From positions 12,835,125 through 12,899,124 of the forward strand of contig NC_084599.1 in NCBI RefSeq assembly GCF_033807715.1: a stretch of DNA of 64,000 nt. The letters are read 5' to 3'. Below are positions 1 through 29,229 of this stretch, piece by piece; position 1 is the first letter of the stretch, and each line of letters opens with the position of its first letter. The notes below the pieces were generated by a model that ran no database searches, was not told the DNA's origin, and saw only the letters and a list, made by a program, of their open reading frames with translations. Position numbers and translations under genes: made by a program. The DNA comes from Cololabis saira (lineage: Eukaryota; Chordata; Actinopteri; Beloniformes; Belonidae).

Positions 1-244
1 AAGGCCATGACTGTAGGCTACAGTTGCAGTAAAACAGAAAAAAAATAACTTATGAACTCAACAGCTCAATGCCATTTTCCATTGGGATTTTATGACTATT
101 TTCTGACTCTCGCAGTAATACGGGACAAAGTGCGCCCCTTTTCATCTCAATACGGGACGCTACTTTAGTTCATAAATACGGGACAGGTACTTTAGTTTAT
201 AAATACGGGACGATTCCGTTTTTCAAGGGACGGTTGGCAACCCT
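1..244. repeat. Right part of a hAT-like non-autonomous element
   Basis: The stretch ends in GGTTGGCAACCCTA, which resembles fish hAT termini, and contains four copies of AATACGGGAC at 117-126, 149-158, 175-184 and 202-211. The left end lies outside the window, so neither a target duplication nor the full length can be checked. It lies in the intron upstream of the first visible tmem161a exon. Class assignment is by recall of fish repeats and is uncertain. Confidence 0.45.
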
Positions 245-301
245 ATACTCCGGTAACGCATTGAATTAGCTGATCACACATGTGACTGCTGTTCCCTCCA
301 G

Positions 302-7068
<6,767 letters not shown>

Positions 7069-9190
7069 AAAAATACAACAAAACGATGCTCCAGGACTCA
7101 ACATTTCAGTGTAGGACTCGTTGTTGCAAGGTATTTCTGCAGACAGCTGAGGGGACATGCGTATATTCACAGGGACAATCACGATTTGTCGGTAAAAGAT
7201 TCTCTGATTGAGGTTGGACACTGGCAGTACTGACCAGCAGGGTACTGGCATCAATAACACAAATACAAGGAAACAAGTCGGGCTTGTGTCGCACAGCACA
7301 TTCAACTTCTGGGTTTCATAGTTTTATGTCTGTGGAAAATGCAGCATTCGAAGCACATTTATCAGAAAAACAACCAATGCTCCAATGTGGGTTTGGGCAG
7401 GAGGCGTTCTGGCACATCGTTTGAGACAGGTCACCTGTGCCATGGAAGTGTTCAGGGCCTTTTTCTGGACTGCAAGAGTGGAAACCCTAACCGATAGTGA
7501 CCTCAAATGTTAATTTGAAATTAAAGTCGGCAATTATTATTAGGTGAACTATAAGTTGCCTATTATATTCGGATATAGAAGGAGCTTTAGGGTGGAAACT
7601 GAGGACGGCGCTTTGAGAATCAGTTTTATCCAATGTACCAGTTTTATGGATCTAAAGTTATGTTTTAAAGCTCCTCCAACTTTAAGTCAGGAGTATTGGC
7701 CCCCCACCCCCGTTCACTTTTCATTTCATGTGTAATTATAGGGTTTTGTGGCTGTAAAAGGTCTGCAAATATAAAGTCCACATTGCTGCTGAAAACATCT
7801 TCCCTAATCTGATTTAATTGCTTTCTCGAATGTGTAGCATTTTCTTCTTACTGATCCGCATCACCACGTTATATATCTGCAGCATGTGTTAATATCAATG
7901 ATAGCATATTGATAATTATAAGCTTATCTGCTAACAAAAGCTGATATTTAGGAAGATGAAGTAATGAGCGGTGGAAACCGAAGGACTGTACGCCTTTTAA
8001 AGTGTAGGATCTTCCTGCAGAAAAATACTTCTTTCTTAGTAAAAAAAAAACAAAAAAAATCAACCTAGTGTCAATGACACTCGGGAGCTAAAGGAGCTGT
8101 TTCAGTCAAATGTGACAAAGAATGAAAAAATGTTGCATTTGAAATGTTATCATTTAATACTCATTAAAAACGACACTGTTGAATTCCAAGTTAATAAGAA
8201 GCAATAATCACTTGGGTTGTGATAAATGGTTTATTTATTTAGAGAGTGGTAAATGGACAAATAGGTAACCATGGTGATTTTTACCCGGCTGAATGTCACC
8301 CAGCATGGCGATGGTCAGAAATCTGAGCTGATCTGAAACCGGCCAGTCGTGCTCCGTTACGCAGGCCCGTTTCACCTTCTAGCCACTTTTTAGAGAATCC
8401 TTTTCTGCAGTTTTTCATGTATCTGTGTTAATTTTGTCTTAACTGTTCCTAAAGACTGCTGTTAAATGCTGCATTTAAGATATTTAATGGTACCGGGGCA
8501 GGTTTTAGGACTTGCCCAACAGTATGTAGAGAAATGTTATATTTTGTATGAAGGGATTTTGTGTCCCTTAAAGAACCGATTCAAGAGTGCTAAAGTCTTT
8601 TTTTTTTTTTTTTTCGTTTGTGTAATTGCATAGTTGATCACAAAGTTGATCAGGATAGCGTTTAAAAGTGTGTTGTGGGTGTATTTTGATGTCTGAAAGC
8701 CAAACATCGGGGAGCTGTTGCTTTGTATCCAAAGTGCCCAGGAGCTCAGGGGTTTTTAGTCTTTTTTTTTAAATAAAACTCCTCCTCTCCAGTTTATATG
8801 CATTTCTTAATTGTTTAAAATGCTAACATAGTTCTGTTTTCAAAATGTTATCTTACAAAACACTACCCATCAGCAACATTTTAAGGTGTTAATTAGCTCC
8901 TTCAGGCTTTAGTTTGAGGTTTTTTGTTTTTTTAATTGTCAGTGATGTAGGTCTTACTCAAGACTGCCTATTTATTTATTCATGTTGCATCGCCTCATAT
9001 CATTTGTGACTTAGAATTCTTAACACTTTTGTATTCTGTTTGTATTTGTTTTTTTTCTTATCATTATACTGTGAAATGATTTAAAATGCTCGTTTGAGCT
9101 TCTCTGAATGCATGGTGTGCAGAACTTTTGGCTATAACATGAATGCTTTGTGTGTGTGTGTGCAGCTTAATAAAAACATGTACTTTATGT
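7069..9190 (+). other. tmem161a: Probable 3' UTR of tmem161a
   Basis: No gene is recognisable here. AATAAA signals at about 8772 and at 9169-9174 are the candidate polyadenylation sites. The second is preceded by a short GT run and followed by T/G-rich sequence, so the transcript may end near 9.2 kb, giving a long 3' UTR. This is inferred from motifs only. Confidence 0.5.
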
Positions 9191-12100
9191 GTCATTTTTA
9201 TGTCCTCATTAATTCTTGCCTTCTTTAACAGAGCGTGGGAAATATTGCTGATAAATATGCATTTCTTTTTAAGACTGGTGCTCTATTTGACAAGAGATCA
9301 GGCATGACAATGGAGCGTCTAGCCGCTGTTCAGGGTCCTGATCTCTGACCCCACCTCCTGAGAAGATCAGTGTTTAATCATGGATGATTGCTATGAACCT
9401 GGTGCCCCTTACACATCTGAGAAGAAATAAGTCTGGCTGTTCAGCTTAGTTTTAAGAATTGTCATATTTGGAAAAACAATATGAATTTGAACCTTTTATG
9501 CGTCTGAAAGCTGACATGATTTATTGGCGATGCCATTTGATTTCCATGCCTGAACAAGAGTCGCAAAGATCTTCACAGCCTATTTTCACGTGCAGCGAGT
9601 TGTGCTTAATCAATGGACATAAACAATCTCAAATCGACTGGGAAGAGACCAAATTTGGGAGGCATCTCCTAAACAACCTGACATGAGAATTTGCAGAAAT
9701 TCTGTTTGTGTATACTTTACATAAAATGATTTAAGCATCTTTTGAGTCTCATGAACAGCACGTTTTTGAGTAACATTTTAATTGAACATAAGCCCTTAAG
9801 TGTGCCGCTCTCTGGCAGGTCTGTGTGGGTCAGGAGTGACACCTAAAAGGATAACATACTTGTACAATAACATTTCTTGTGAGTCTGTACTGGAGGCCAC
9901 GGGCCCCTTCGGTCGGCTCTGTTGACGGCTGCATGCCAAGTCAGGCAGCCGTGGCTGGCTGTGGTTGCCATAGTGACCAGGAAGTGTGTGTGTGTGTGTG
10001 CACGCTCTTTGCTCAAGCACCCAGACATGCCTTGCAGACTGGGCCAAGTCTGGACTCAGGCTAACAGCCAACACATGACCCCAGCGAAGGTCTAAGTTCA
10101 TGTAGCCGTGGGAGATGAAGGAGAAGATCTACAGCGATGTCAACTCCTCCACGTTTTCCACTTTGACCACAAGCTGAAATAGAAAGGAAAGCAAATGCTC
10201 TTGATGGCACCAGAAAATGTTAGTTACTACGAGACACTTTTTATGTTGAAGGTTTTTTTTCTTTTTCATGACCCCCCCCCCAAACATAAAGCGTTAAGTG
10301 AGCCATTCTTGTTGGTTCTGTTTGGTGACTGCAGTGAGCTGTTTGACAGGATCCTGACACGTTAATGAGGGAGTCTGTGTTCAAAAGATGGATCTTAGGT
10401 GAAAAAGAGGAAATAATAGGACACCTGAAAGCGACACAGCGGAGGGTATTTTATCTGCCTCCACCCCTCCACCCTCCACCCCCCAAAAAAGAAAGGAGAA
10501 AAAAAAGTAACAGAACATTTCTTTTCAGACAGATATTAAATTATAGTAAATGTCATGTGGTGAACAAAATTGAAGGAAAAAAACAGGCAAAATTACAAAT
10601 TAAAATGTTTTTCTTTTATTTAAAATGACTCACAGCAAATATAGAATAGACATCTTTCTCTGTTCTGCTAGTAAAGAATTCAGCAAATGTAAGAAATAAT
10701 AAAAAAAAGAAGAAAAGAAAAGAAAAAACTCAACCCAAAAGTAAGAACACTGACATTGACATATTTTTCATGCTAATATTACCTGCACAAGAAAAGTAAA
10801 AGAAAACCAATTCCACAGCAGAAGTTGCACGTAAGGACCATGGCCAGGTTCCTGCCTGAATCGCTGCAGAGTTTGTCATGACGTGTTTGCTAAGTGTCAT
10901 CAGGAACTTATTAAACTGAAATGTATTAAACACTCATTTAGAAATAGCAAATCATCAATGGCAAAGGCCAGTCTTCTCTGCTCTGAAACCGTCAGTCCCT
11001 TTCAGTGTAACGGTGCAACATGTGATGACCCCTTGAGGACAACAAGAGGAAGTGAGCTGAATTTAGACTTTCTTTTGTCCAGTGCACAAGATAATCAACA
11101 CACTAAAGCACATGCAGATATCCAGTGCAAAAAACACTTTAAAGATGGATATACAGTTGTAAAGATAAAAATATGTATTCTATGTAATATTCTTTGAATA
11201 TTTCACACAATTTCTTACATGTATTTCTGAACCTCAGTATTATCATGCATGCACCTACTAAATGAAACCCTGCAGAAACGAGTGACTGAATACAGCTTAT
11301 TGTTATTGAGGTCCATTTAGACCAAATATTGAAAATAGAAAAGAGAATAAATGGCTATTGCAGTATTTCAGAGTATTGTAATAAAAACAAAAGCAAGAAA
11401 AGGAGGATTATTTGCAGAAATAAAAAAACTAATGCTGAACAGAAGCTTGAAAGAAAGCCATCATCCAAGAGGACATACTCACATTTTTTTTTTTCACACG
11501 TCTGTCTTAAAGATGGCTACCACTGACCAAAAGTCCAATGTCGCTCTAAACTGATCATCACCCTGTCAACAAGGGGCCCAAACATATCCCTCATGTATGT
11601 GGGTGAATTACTGTCTGAAGTAAAGAGTGAACTTTTATGCTCAAATGTATGTTACCGTCTGAAGGTTGATGCTCTGCTCGGGCCAGAGCTGGTCTTTCCT
11701 TCAGTCTGGGCAGGGGGGGGGGGGCGGCCTCTGCATCATCTACTGGGGGTGGGAGGTCTGCAATCACGACTCGAATTTATCATGGCAGGTATTGATGCCG
11801 ATATCAACCCTTTATTTGTGTCAAAATGAAGAGATGAAAGCTGTTAGGGCTCTTTATCATTGTCTCACTGTCAGTGGAAGGGTGATGATCTAAAAAAAAG
11901 CTATATACATGTGTATGCCATATGTATCTTACTGTTAGTGTACTTGTTGCTTTTTATTTTAAATGATTTTGATTTGGGGAGTGTGTATACACATCTTACA
12001 CAAGGTAGTTTGCTGTCTAGAGGAAAAAGATGTATAGTTTTTCATCTTTAACAGACTATTTTCATTCATTGATTTTAAATGCGGTCTTATTTATTTAGTC

Positions 12101-12968
12101 AATTCTGTGTCCCAATTTAAGTACGATCAATACAGATATTAATTAAAACCTTTTTATTAAGTGTAAAAAGATTTTAATTTGAAAACCGATTATTTGGATG
12201 CATTTAAAAGTTTCTGTCATTTTAGGTGCATGAACACAGCTAAACCCCGAAAAGTTCACCCCCCCACTGGCACACGTGAATTTTTCTTTCATTTAGAATG
12301 TAAACTAAACTACAATTTAATTCATTATTGTTCTTTTAAATTAAAGGTTTGTTTATGATGATATGAATGAAATACATTTTTTTATACAGATTTTTTTTTG
12401 TGTTGTGTCTGAGTTCGCAACAGCTCATATTTGCTACTTATCAACACTTAAAAAAAAGATTCAGATAAAATGAGAGTATTTCCTTGAAGGTACATTTTCA
12501 GAAAAGGCCAAGACCCCTGCAACAACTGACGATCAGATGCCTGATTCTAATATTTATATCATGTTTTTTTAGTCTAGGACAGTGTGTATAGATTTAAGAA
12601 TCGTTGTCCCTTTCAGCCGGATTTGTTTGTCCGTGTGTTTAGCCCTCTCAGGGTAACCCGGTTGGTCCCTCTGCTGTAGCATCAGAAAAGTCACAGAACA
12701 AAATCAACAGATTTCAATTTGCATTCACCAAATATAGACGTACACCAAAAGGAAACAAAAATTAAACATCTGTATGCATCTGTCTCCTCATTGAATCAAA
12801 ACATTGATGCAGAGAAGACTTCTCTGCAACCTGGGAGAGACCAGCTCTGTGTGAGGAGACGAAGAGGGCCATCCTTCTCGGGGATGCTGGGAGCAGATCC
12901 GGTCCCCATCAGGTTCTGCTGGTGTAGCCGCTGGATGGGAGATGCTGGTGGACGACTGCAGCAGCTGG
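9191..12968. other. Intergenic region plus probable mef2b 3' UTR
   Basis: No coding exon, RNA gene or delimited repeat was recognised. The right part is presumably the 3' UTR of the leftward mef2b gene; several reverse AATAAA motifs (TTTATT on the plus strand, for example around 12.15 and 10.61 kb) could end that transcript, and I cannot choose between them. Homopolymer tracts occur near 10.26 and 11.71 kb. Confidence 0.4.
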
Positions 12969-22625
<9,657 letters not shown>

Positions 22626-25600
22626 TTTTACTTCTTGCACCCTGATTTCTGTAAAAGAAGAAGAAAAGGCATAAATTAAGTTGAAAAAGACAAAATTCTT
22701 CCATTTCTAACATGGAATTACATTTTTTTAACTCATTTTAACTTCAACATACCAGAAACCAGGAGTTGAGAGAGAAAGACGCTCTGTTTAATTGCTGAAG
22801 GAAATTTGAAATACGGTAAATCATGAAAGAGAACATTCACAGATCAGTAATTATGATTTTACACTTTTTGATTCTGCATCTGTATGCATGCATATACTTA
22901 TTGTGTCAACTGCAGTGTATTCTTGTTTTAATAACTCTTTTAGACACTTTAGAAAAAATAAATCTTAAGAGTTCTATTTTTTTTTTCCTTGTCTGCACAT
23001 ATTTCTATTTTTTGACTAAAAATAAATCTTAAGAGTTCTATTTTTTGACTAAATTAAAGTTAAATCAGACAAAAAATTTAAGTTAAAACAACCAGTTAAA
23101 TTAATCACTCTGATCCAGACTTTGAGTCTTTCAGTGGGTTCGTCTTTAAATTATATGAATAAAAAATGTTCACTAATATTTCTCATGTTTCTGTTATTCT
23201 GGTGGTAAAATGTCCTCCGTGTGCTTTAAGTGACTCGGGTCCCTTCCTCTCGGTAGGGGCCGGGGTGCTTATTTTTACCACCATGAGGCGATGTGGTCTA
23301 AAGTTAGAGCGACTCCAGGGCCATCTGCCCATCCAGACAGACACTCGTAGTACGGGTTACCCCGAGGCCAGCAGTGCGGAGCTCCACTGCACTGCGTGGC
23401 CCCAAGGGACAGGGTTAAAAATGTGTCCACAGCCCCTTTTAAATATGCAGCAAGGCAGTAGCAGAAACCAAACAGTCAAAGAAAACGGTGTGTTTTTGAA
23501 AGATGGCTGATGCCGAGAGCCACCCACTCCTCTCTCACATACCAGATCGGAGAAAAAGCAGGACTTGTAGGGGCAGAAGGCAAAGACATGGATGGATTGG
23601 GATTGGCTTGAGAATGTTTTGAGACCCACATCCTCTGGTTTTACTCTTCTTATGTGTTTTTATCCCCCCTTTGGTCTAGAAAATGCTTCTCCGGTTCAAG
23701 ATATACGCAGCTCAACAGTTTAGGGAAATCAGGTGATTATTTCTCTCTGAGCTTTTGTATTTAAGAGACAGTCAAATTTGTGACATTTCTGCAAAACACT
23801 AACTTAAATGCATGCATAAGTCTACTATTTGCATATTTCATCTTGTGAAGGGGTGATCTGCGTCTTCTGACCTGACTATACAGAACTTCACCAAAGCCCA
23901 GAGGAGCTCTCGCTGGTCTCCCCCCCCCTCAATTCTGAACATGTATTGGACGTTTCTATATTTAGTTGTCTGCTCCTGCTGATGCTGCCTGAGCGGATAT
24001 GGCGCCCATGTTCCCACGACCCCTGAAGTGCCCGCTGTCTCACAACGTAAGCTTGGCATACAAACATCTGTGTCATTTCTGGTGGAATCCACCTCTTTAT
24101 CCCCATAATTGCCTTATAAAGACCTATGAAATCTGTCATGTCGCGTATGCGGCAGACAGAGACACGCACACCTCAGCAATGACAGCTGCAGTCAAACTTA
24201 TCTATCTTACTCCATCCCTTACCGTAAAATAGGCCGCAATGGGCAAACAGGACCACAAAAACTAGCACTGGTCTGTCTGACAGAAAACGCAACCACCTTA
24301 GAAAATTCTTACCCTATCAGATCGAGCTGTTCCTTTTTCTTTTCTTTTTTCTTTTTTTAAGTACCAGAATTGAAACAATTTAAATTAATATCAAGGCTTT
24401 TTAATGACGGGAGAGGGAAGTGGAACATGTGTTCCAAAAGATCTTTTATCTCATAGACTACACAAGTTTCCTCTTGTCTAAGAAATAACCAAATGACACC
24501 TATCAGCCCCAAAAAACAGCCCTGTCTGAACACACGACTAGCTGAGTAAATATAGCTACACAACCAAGCCAAACAGTGAGAAGTTAGCTGCTGAGCTCTT
24601 TGTGGTTACGCAGGTTTGTGAAAAGCCTAAAGGACGAGGTTGGCTGTGAAAGCTTGGCTGAGCTGCATGTTTTCTCAAATGATAACTGCCATTTGAGGCC
24701 TATGTACGTAAATGAGGACCGGCCAGGCTGACGCATGCACTTAAACATCATTACATTTCATCTACAAGGCCAGCTCCTGGAGATGTCATCTCAGAGAAAA
24801 TATTAATATGAAAAGGAAATACTAGAATAGCATATGAACACAAAACAAGTTCACCGTCTGTCCTTTCATGCAATGATTGCATATATGTCCCCAGGGTCTT
24901 TCACATACCCTGGGATCTCCTCACTAATCACTGGCACGCTCACCAGTAATTATCAACACACATTAGCAGAAAACCTTAACCTTTTTTTTCTCAGGTAACT
25001 CATCTGTGCTGTTGACTTCACTGCAGAAAAACCTGTATGCATGACTGAGAGGAGGAAAATCTGGGGCATTTGTATTTAGGGTTCTGCTTCACTGGTTTTC
25101 TTCTCATGAGTCATGTGGAGCATAGCGACTTGTAAATTTTTCGAAAGCGTGGTAAACGTGCATGAAAATTAGACCGTCTAACTAATCATGTGGCTTCAAA
25201 GGAGACTTGAGAAATCTGTCAGCAATGATATTTGTTCAATATGGAACACTTATCACACTTATTGGTGGGACCCCCCCCCCTCAAACACACACACACACAC
25301 ACACATTTTGCCACTGTGGTCTTGCCCCAGCTGTCAAATAATATGTTCGGCGATTTGATGACCTGTGTAAGAGATCGATCTCTTTTGACTGATTCATCCC
25401 ACTGGTAGAAGTCTGAATGCAGCGATAGCGTGGAGTGGATAGTGGCTAATATGGCTCTTGTGTCACCTATTTAAGTCATGTTTGTCACAACGGAGAGTCG
25501 TCTAAATAAATAACAGAACCCAGGTATGAAGCTGACAACACAATGAATGTTCATTCTACTACCGGTAATCCTAAATTAAGTTCAGTATCTCCCCAGCAGA

Positions 25601-25750
25601 GCCATGAGTTTTATTCTGTTTGTTTATCAATGAATTAAGTCTCATATTAAAGCCTATAGCGAATGTTTGCATTGCTAGCTTTGTTTTTCTTTTAGAAACA
25701 AAACCCCCCACATATTTAACTGTACCTATCCCCAGGAGGTCGTAGAAAAA

Positions 25751-25754
<4 letters not shown>

Positions 25755-25835
<81 letters not shown>
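25755..25835. repeat. (GT)n microsatellite
   Basis: About 80 bp of uninterrupted GT within the presumed mef2b 5' intron. Confidence 0.95.
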
Positions 25836-25836
<1 letters not shown>

Positions 25837-26466
25837 GTTGTGAGGGTCAGACAGTTCATGCGCTCACTGGGCCTTCGCAGAGTAATGGAGTGGGAATATT
25901 TGTCTAATTTTAACTGGAGATAATTGAATTGCTTTGATATTTTTGATCAGAGTAGCAATGGTACATACTGTATGCACAACATGACATTTGATCGTTCCTT
26001 AAATAGAGGAAAAACAATTTTCCTGCCTTGATACAACGTCTAACCTCCATAAAACACGAAAGTCAATCATGTCAATACTTTCCCCTCCTTGGAACAAATG
26101 AACGTGAACCAAACTGAGCTGTGATGGTCTTTCAAATCAAACAACTCCAGGCTTAATGGAGTCATGGAAAAGGTTCATTTTTGCTTGGTGGGTATAAAAA
26201 GTGTAACAAACACAGTTAAAGAGTGTTTGTACATAATAAGGTCTAATGAAGTGTTTACGTCAGTCAAAATAGAAAGTATAAGAATAGCTCATCTGTCCTG
26301 GAGTTACCAAGCGCCGCTCTCTAATATAGCTTCATCCATAGGCAGCTCTGGTTAACACAGCAACAGGTAATTCACTGGCAGCTGTTTCATGAATGCTCAT
26401 TTGCCTTAAACCAACCCAATAATAACGAACATAACCACAACAACACTAATAATACTACTTTTAACA

Positions 26467-26506
26467 CTACTACCATTACTACTACTACTACTACTACTAC
26501 TACAAC

Positions 26507-26577
<71 letters not shown>
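26467..26577. repeat. (ACT)n/(AAT)n trinucleotide tract
   Basis: An ACT run of about ten units passes into an AAT run of more than twenty units. The reverse-strand poly-Leu frame is an artefact of the trinucleotide. Confidence 0.95.
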
Positions 26578-26612
26578 GTGCTTTAAAACTAAAACCGAAC
26601 ATCTGCTCTCAC

Positions 26613-26880
26613 CTGTTCCTGTTGCCCCCCACCTTTGTCTTGGGTTTATCTAGCTCGATCAAGCAGCTGAAGTGTGGATGTGTTCATGAGCAGGTCCCGC
26701 CGTCGCGCTGGTCCTGCTGATGTGAGATCTTGACCTGATGCAGACGGAGCGGATGGTTCAGCGCGCTGCTCTCCAACAGCTGGCTGCTGCCGCCGCCTCC
26801 CTCTCCGTGGCGGCGCCGCCCCGCCCGCGCCATTGGCCCCTCCGTCTCCTCCGGCCCGCCCCCCGACGGTAATCAAACGC
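26613..26880 (-). promoter_or_regulatory. mef2b: GC-rich putative promoter / 5' UTR exon of mef2b
   Basis: A GC- and CpG-dense block in an otherwise AT-rich region, ending at its low-coordinate side in AGGAACAG followed by GTGAGA in mef2b sense, a good splice donor. It lies upstream of the mef2b ATG exon with no competing gene before tmem221. I infer the first, noncoding exon and promoter. No TATA box was identified, and the exon start is not defined. Confidence 0.45.
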
Positions 26881-27032
26881 TGCCAGCAAGTTCAGGGCAG
26901 GAACGGCACTACTTTATGTCTACTAGTCTATTATTCAGAATATGATTAACAGACGAGGCGATTTCATCACCAGGGAGAGTTTTTAAGCAGGTTTGATTGT
27001 GCGATTTCCTTTCGAGAGAGGTTACAGGACTG

Positions 27033-27144
<112 letters not shown>

Positions 27145-27198
27145 ATAGACTCATATGCAAGAGTTAGTACCTTTCCCTTAATCCTGCGCATTTAATTT

Positions 27199-27203
<5 letters not shown>

Positions 27204-27253
<50 letters not shown>

Positions 27254-27256
27254 CAT

Positions 27257-27332
<76 letters not shown>
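27204..27332. repeat. (AT)n microsatellite with ATAC interruptions
   Basis: TA repeats with a central block of ATACAT units at about 27240-27265. Tyr-Ile frames through it are artefacts. Confidence 0.95.
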
Positions 27333-27336
<4 letters not shown>

Positions 27337-28139
27337 AAAATAGAAAATAGTTAAATGTAATCTCAGAATAATAACAATACTTTTTATTGACATATAATAA
27401 GTGGCCCTTCACTGGTTCCCAGGGATTTACATGTAAGAGGATATGTTTCAGGCGGGCGCTGCAAATCATCAGTCCTTGATGTTGAAGTCCATGACACCAC
27501 AAATAGAAGAAGTACAGTGTGTTTGGAAAATCTGCCAGGAGAAAGCCTCGTCTGCCTACCAAAAAAAATTCAACCGAAGCCAAACTGACATTCACAAATC
27601 TACAAATGGACAAAGCACAAGACGTCTGCAACCACCTAACTGGAGTTGTGTGATATCAATGTCTTGTTTGGTGAGAAGCAAGTGAAGCATTGCAGCAGAA
27701 TTAACTTGTGCCTTTAGTTCTATTTTACATTCTTGGCTTTTTATAAAATGTGCATGAGTAAAAATCTTATAGTATTTCTCACAACCTGGTCTTACCTTAT
27801 GTTTTTTTTTTTTTTTTTTACATTAATTGTCTACACAGCATGTGTGAGGAAATTGTCCTTGTAGCATGTGTGTTTCAGAGAATGCTGTAAGCTTAAAGAA
27901 ACAGTTCTTAACTTCCTTGCTGTGTCCCAAGGAATGAAAGATTGCTATATGGACTTTACTAAGAGATCCAATTAAATTCAAAATACTTTATTAATCCCCA
28001 AAGGGAAATTAACAAAAGTTGATTCTCTTGTTGACATCACTATATGGACATAAAGCATACAACATTTGAAAATGTTCTCCCTTTGAAAAGAAGCCAATCA
28101 GCCAGAAGAGGCTATAGCTCCATAGCTTAACTCAGAGCT

Positions 28140-28900
28140 GCATACCTTAAAGCAGCTTTCAAAACTGATATGTTATGATATTCCATTTATTGGAAGAATG
28201 TCAAACAGTCTGAAAAGACACCTTAGCACTCTTTGCAAAGCTAGAACTCCTTATTATTCAACATCAATTGAGGAAAATAAGAACAACCCAAGGCTTCAGA
28301 TGACATCATACAGAAACAGCTCTGCCGAGAGTTACTAATGGTCTCCTCATGGCCTCAAACAGTGCACTTGTGTCAATACTTGTCCTGTTAGATATCAGTG
28401 CTGCATTTTACACAGCTGATCAAAACATTTCTTTTCAGAGGCTTGAACAGTTTGGTATTAAAAGAACAACATTAGCTTGGTTTACCTGACAGATTACGGT
28501 TTGTTCATGTGAATGAGGAGTCTTACTCATACATCATTCGGTCATGGTGTTTCACAGGGTTCCGTACTTGAGCTGTTACTTTTAGCTTCTTTTAGGTACT
28601 ATTATTGAACAGCATGGCAAAACCTTTCATTGCTATCCAAACAATATTCAGTTATACCTATCCATGAAGCCAGAGCGAAACCAATAAGCTATCTGGGCAA
28701 TACATATTTTTCAACAGCATAAATATTTGAATTGATGCAGATTTCCTGCTACTAAACTCAGTTAAGACTGTGATTGCTTTCTATGGACCTTGTCACTTCA
28801 GGAATAGTCTGTCTAGGCTCTGGATGGTACTATTTCTGCATTTCTCATAACTCCTTCCTTCCAGCTTCCCAACACTATGAAAATAAGGAAAATCATGCTT
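28140..28900 (+). repeat. Degenerate L2-like LINE reverse transcriptase remnant
   Basis: Plus-strand translation gives [21 protein letters not shown] then DISAAFYTADQ, followed by a stop-broken TLAWFT and a GVSQGSVL-like block near 28555. This is the order of fingers/palm motifs in L2-type reverse transcriptases. Multiple stops and frameshifts show it is dead. A CAAAATACTTTATTAATCCCC motif at 27980-28000, seen in fish LINE tails, lies just upstream. The boundaries are approximate. Confidence 0.7.
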
Positions 28901-29229
28901 TGAGTGATGCAGAAATCCTAGCCCAGGTATATCTTCATGATACGATTGCTGCAATAACTTTTCAGCAGGATGCCCTAAAAACACAAGAGTTCAGATTAGG
29001 AATCAAGATCATGTTTCTCCTCTCTTAGCTTCCCTTCAGACAAGTGAGAGAGACTGATAAAGTCATACAGGAAATGACTATTTCTAGTTATTACTGTTAA
29101 AGGTGGACCTGCAAGATACTGAATCATGGGAGTACTTAGTAATACATGTGTTTGTGTTGAAAGTTGTTGTAAGAAGTAGAAATATCTATCTATCCATCCA
29201 TCCATCCAATATGTTCTTTAAACTTTCTA

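Larger units (their letters stand above)
22626..26612 (-). other. mef2b: Probable mef2b 5' intron
   Basis: The sequence lies between the ATG exon and a GC-rich block with a good reverse donor at 26607-26612 (GTGAGA in transcript sense). No coding exon was recognised on either strand. A GC-richer patch at about 23200-23640 has open frames on both strands but no recognisable protein. A (CA)n run lies at about 25285-25305. Confidence 0.4.

Noticed and set aside
23166..23640. Overlapping open frames on both strands in a GC-richer patch
   Set aside because: No family similarity, and no consistent splice sites to neighbouring exons. It could be regulatory, but nothing in the sequence shows it.
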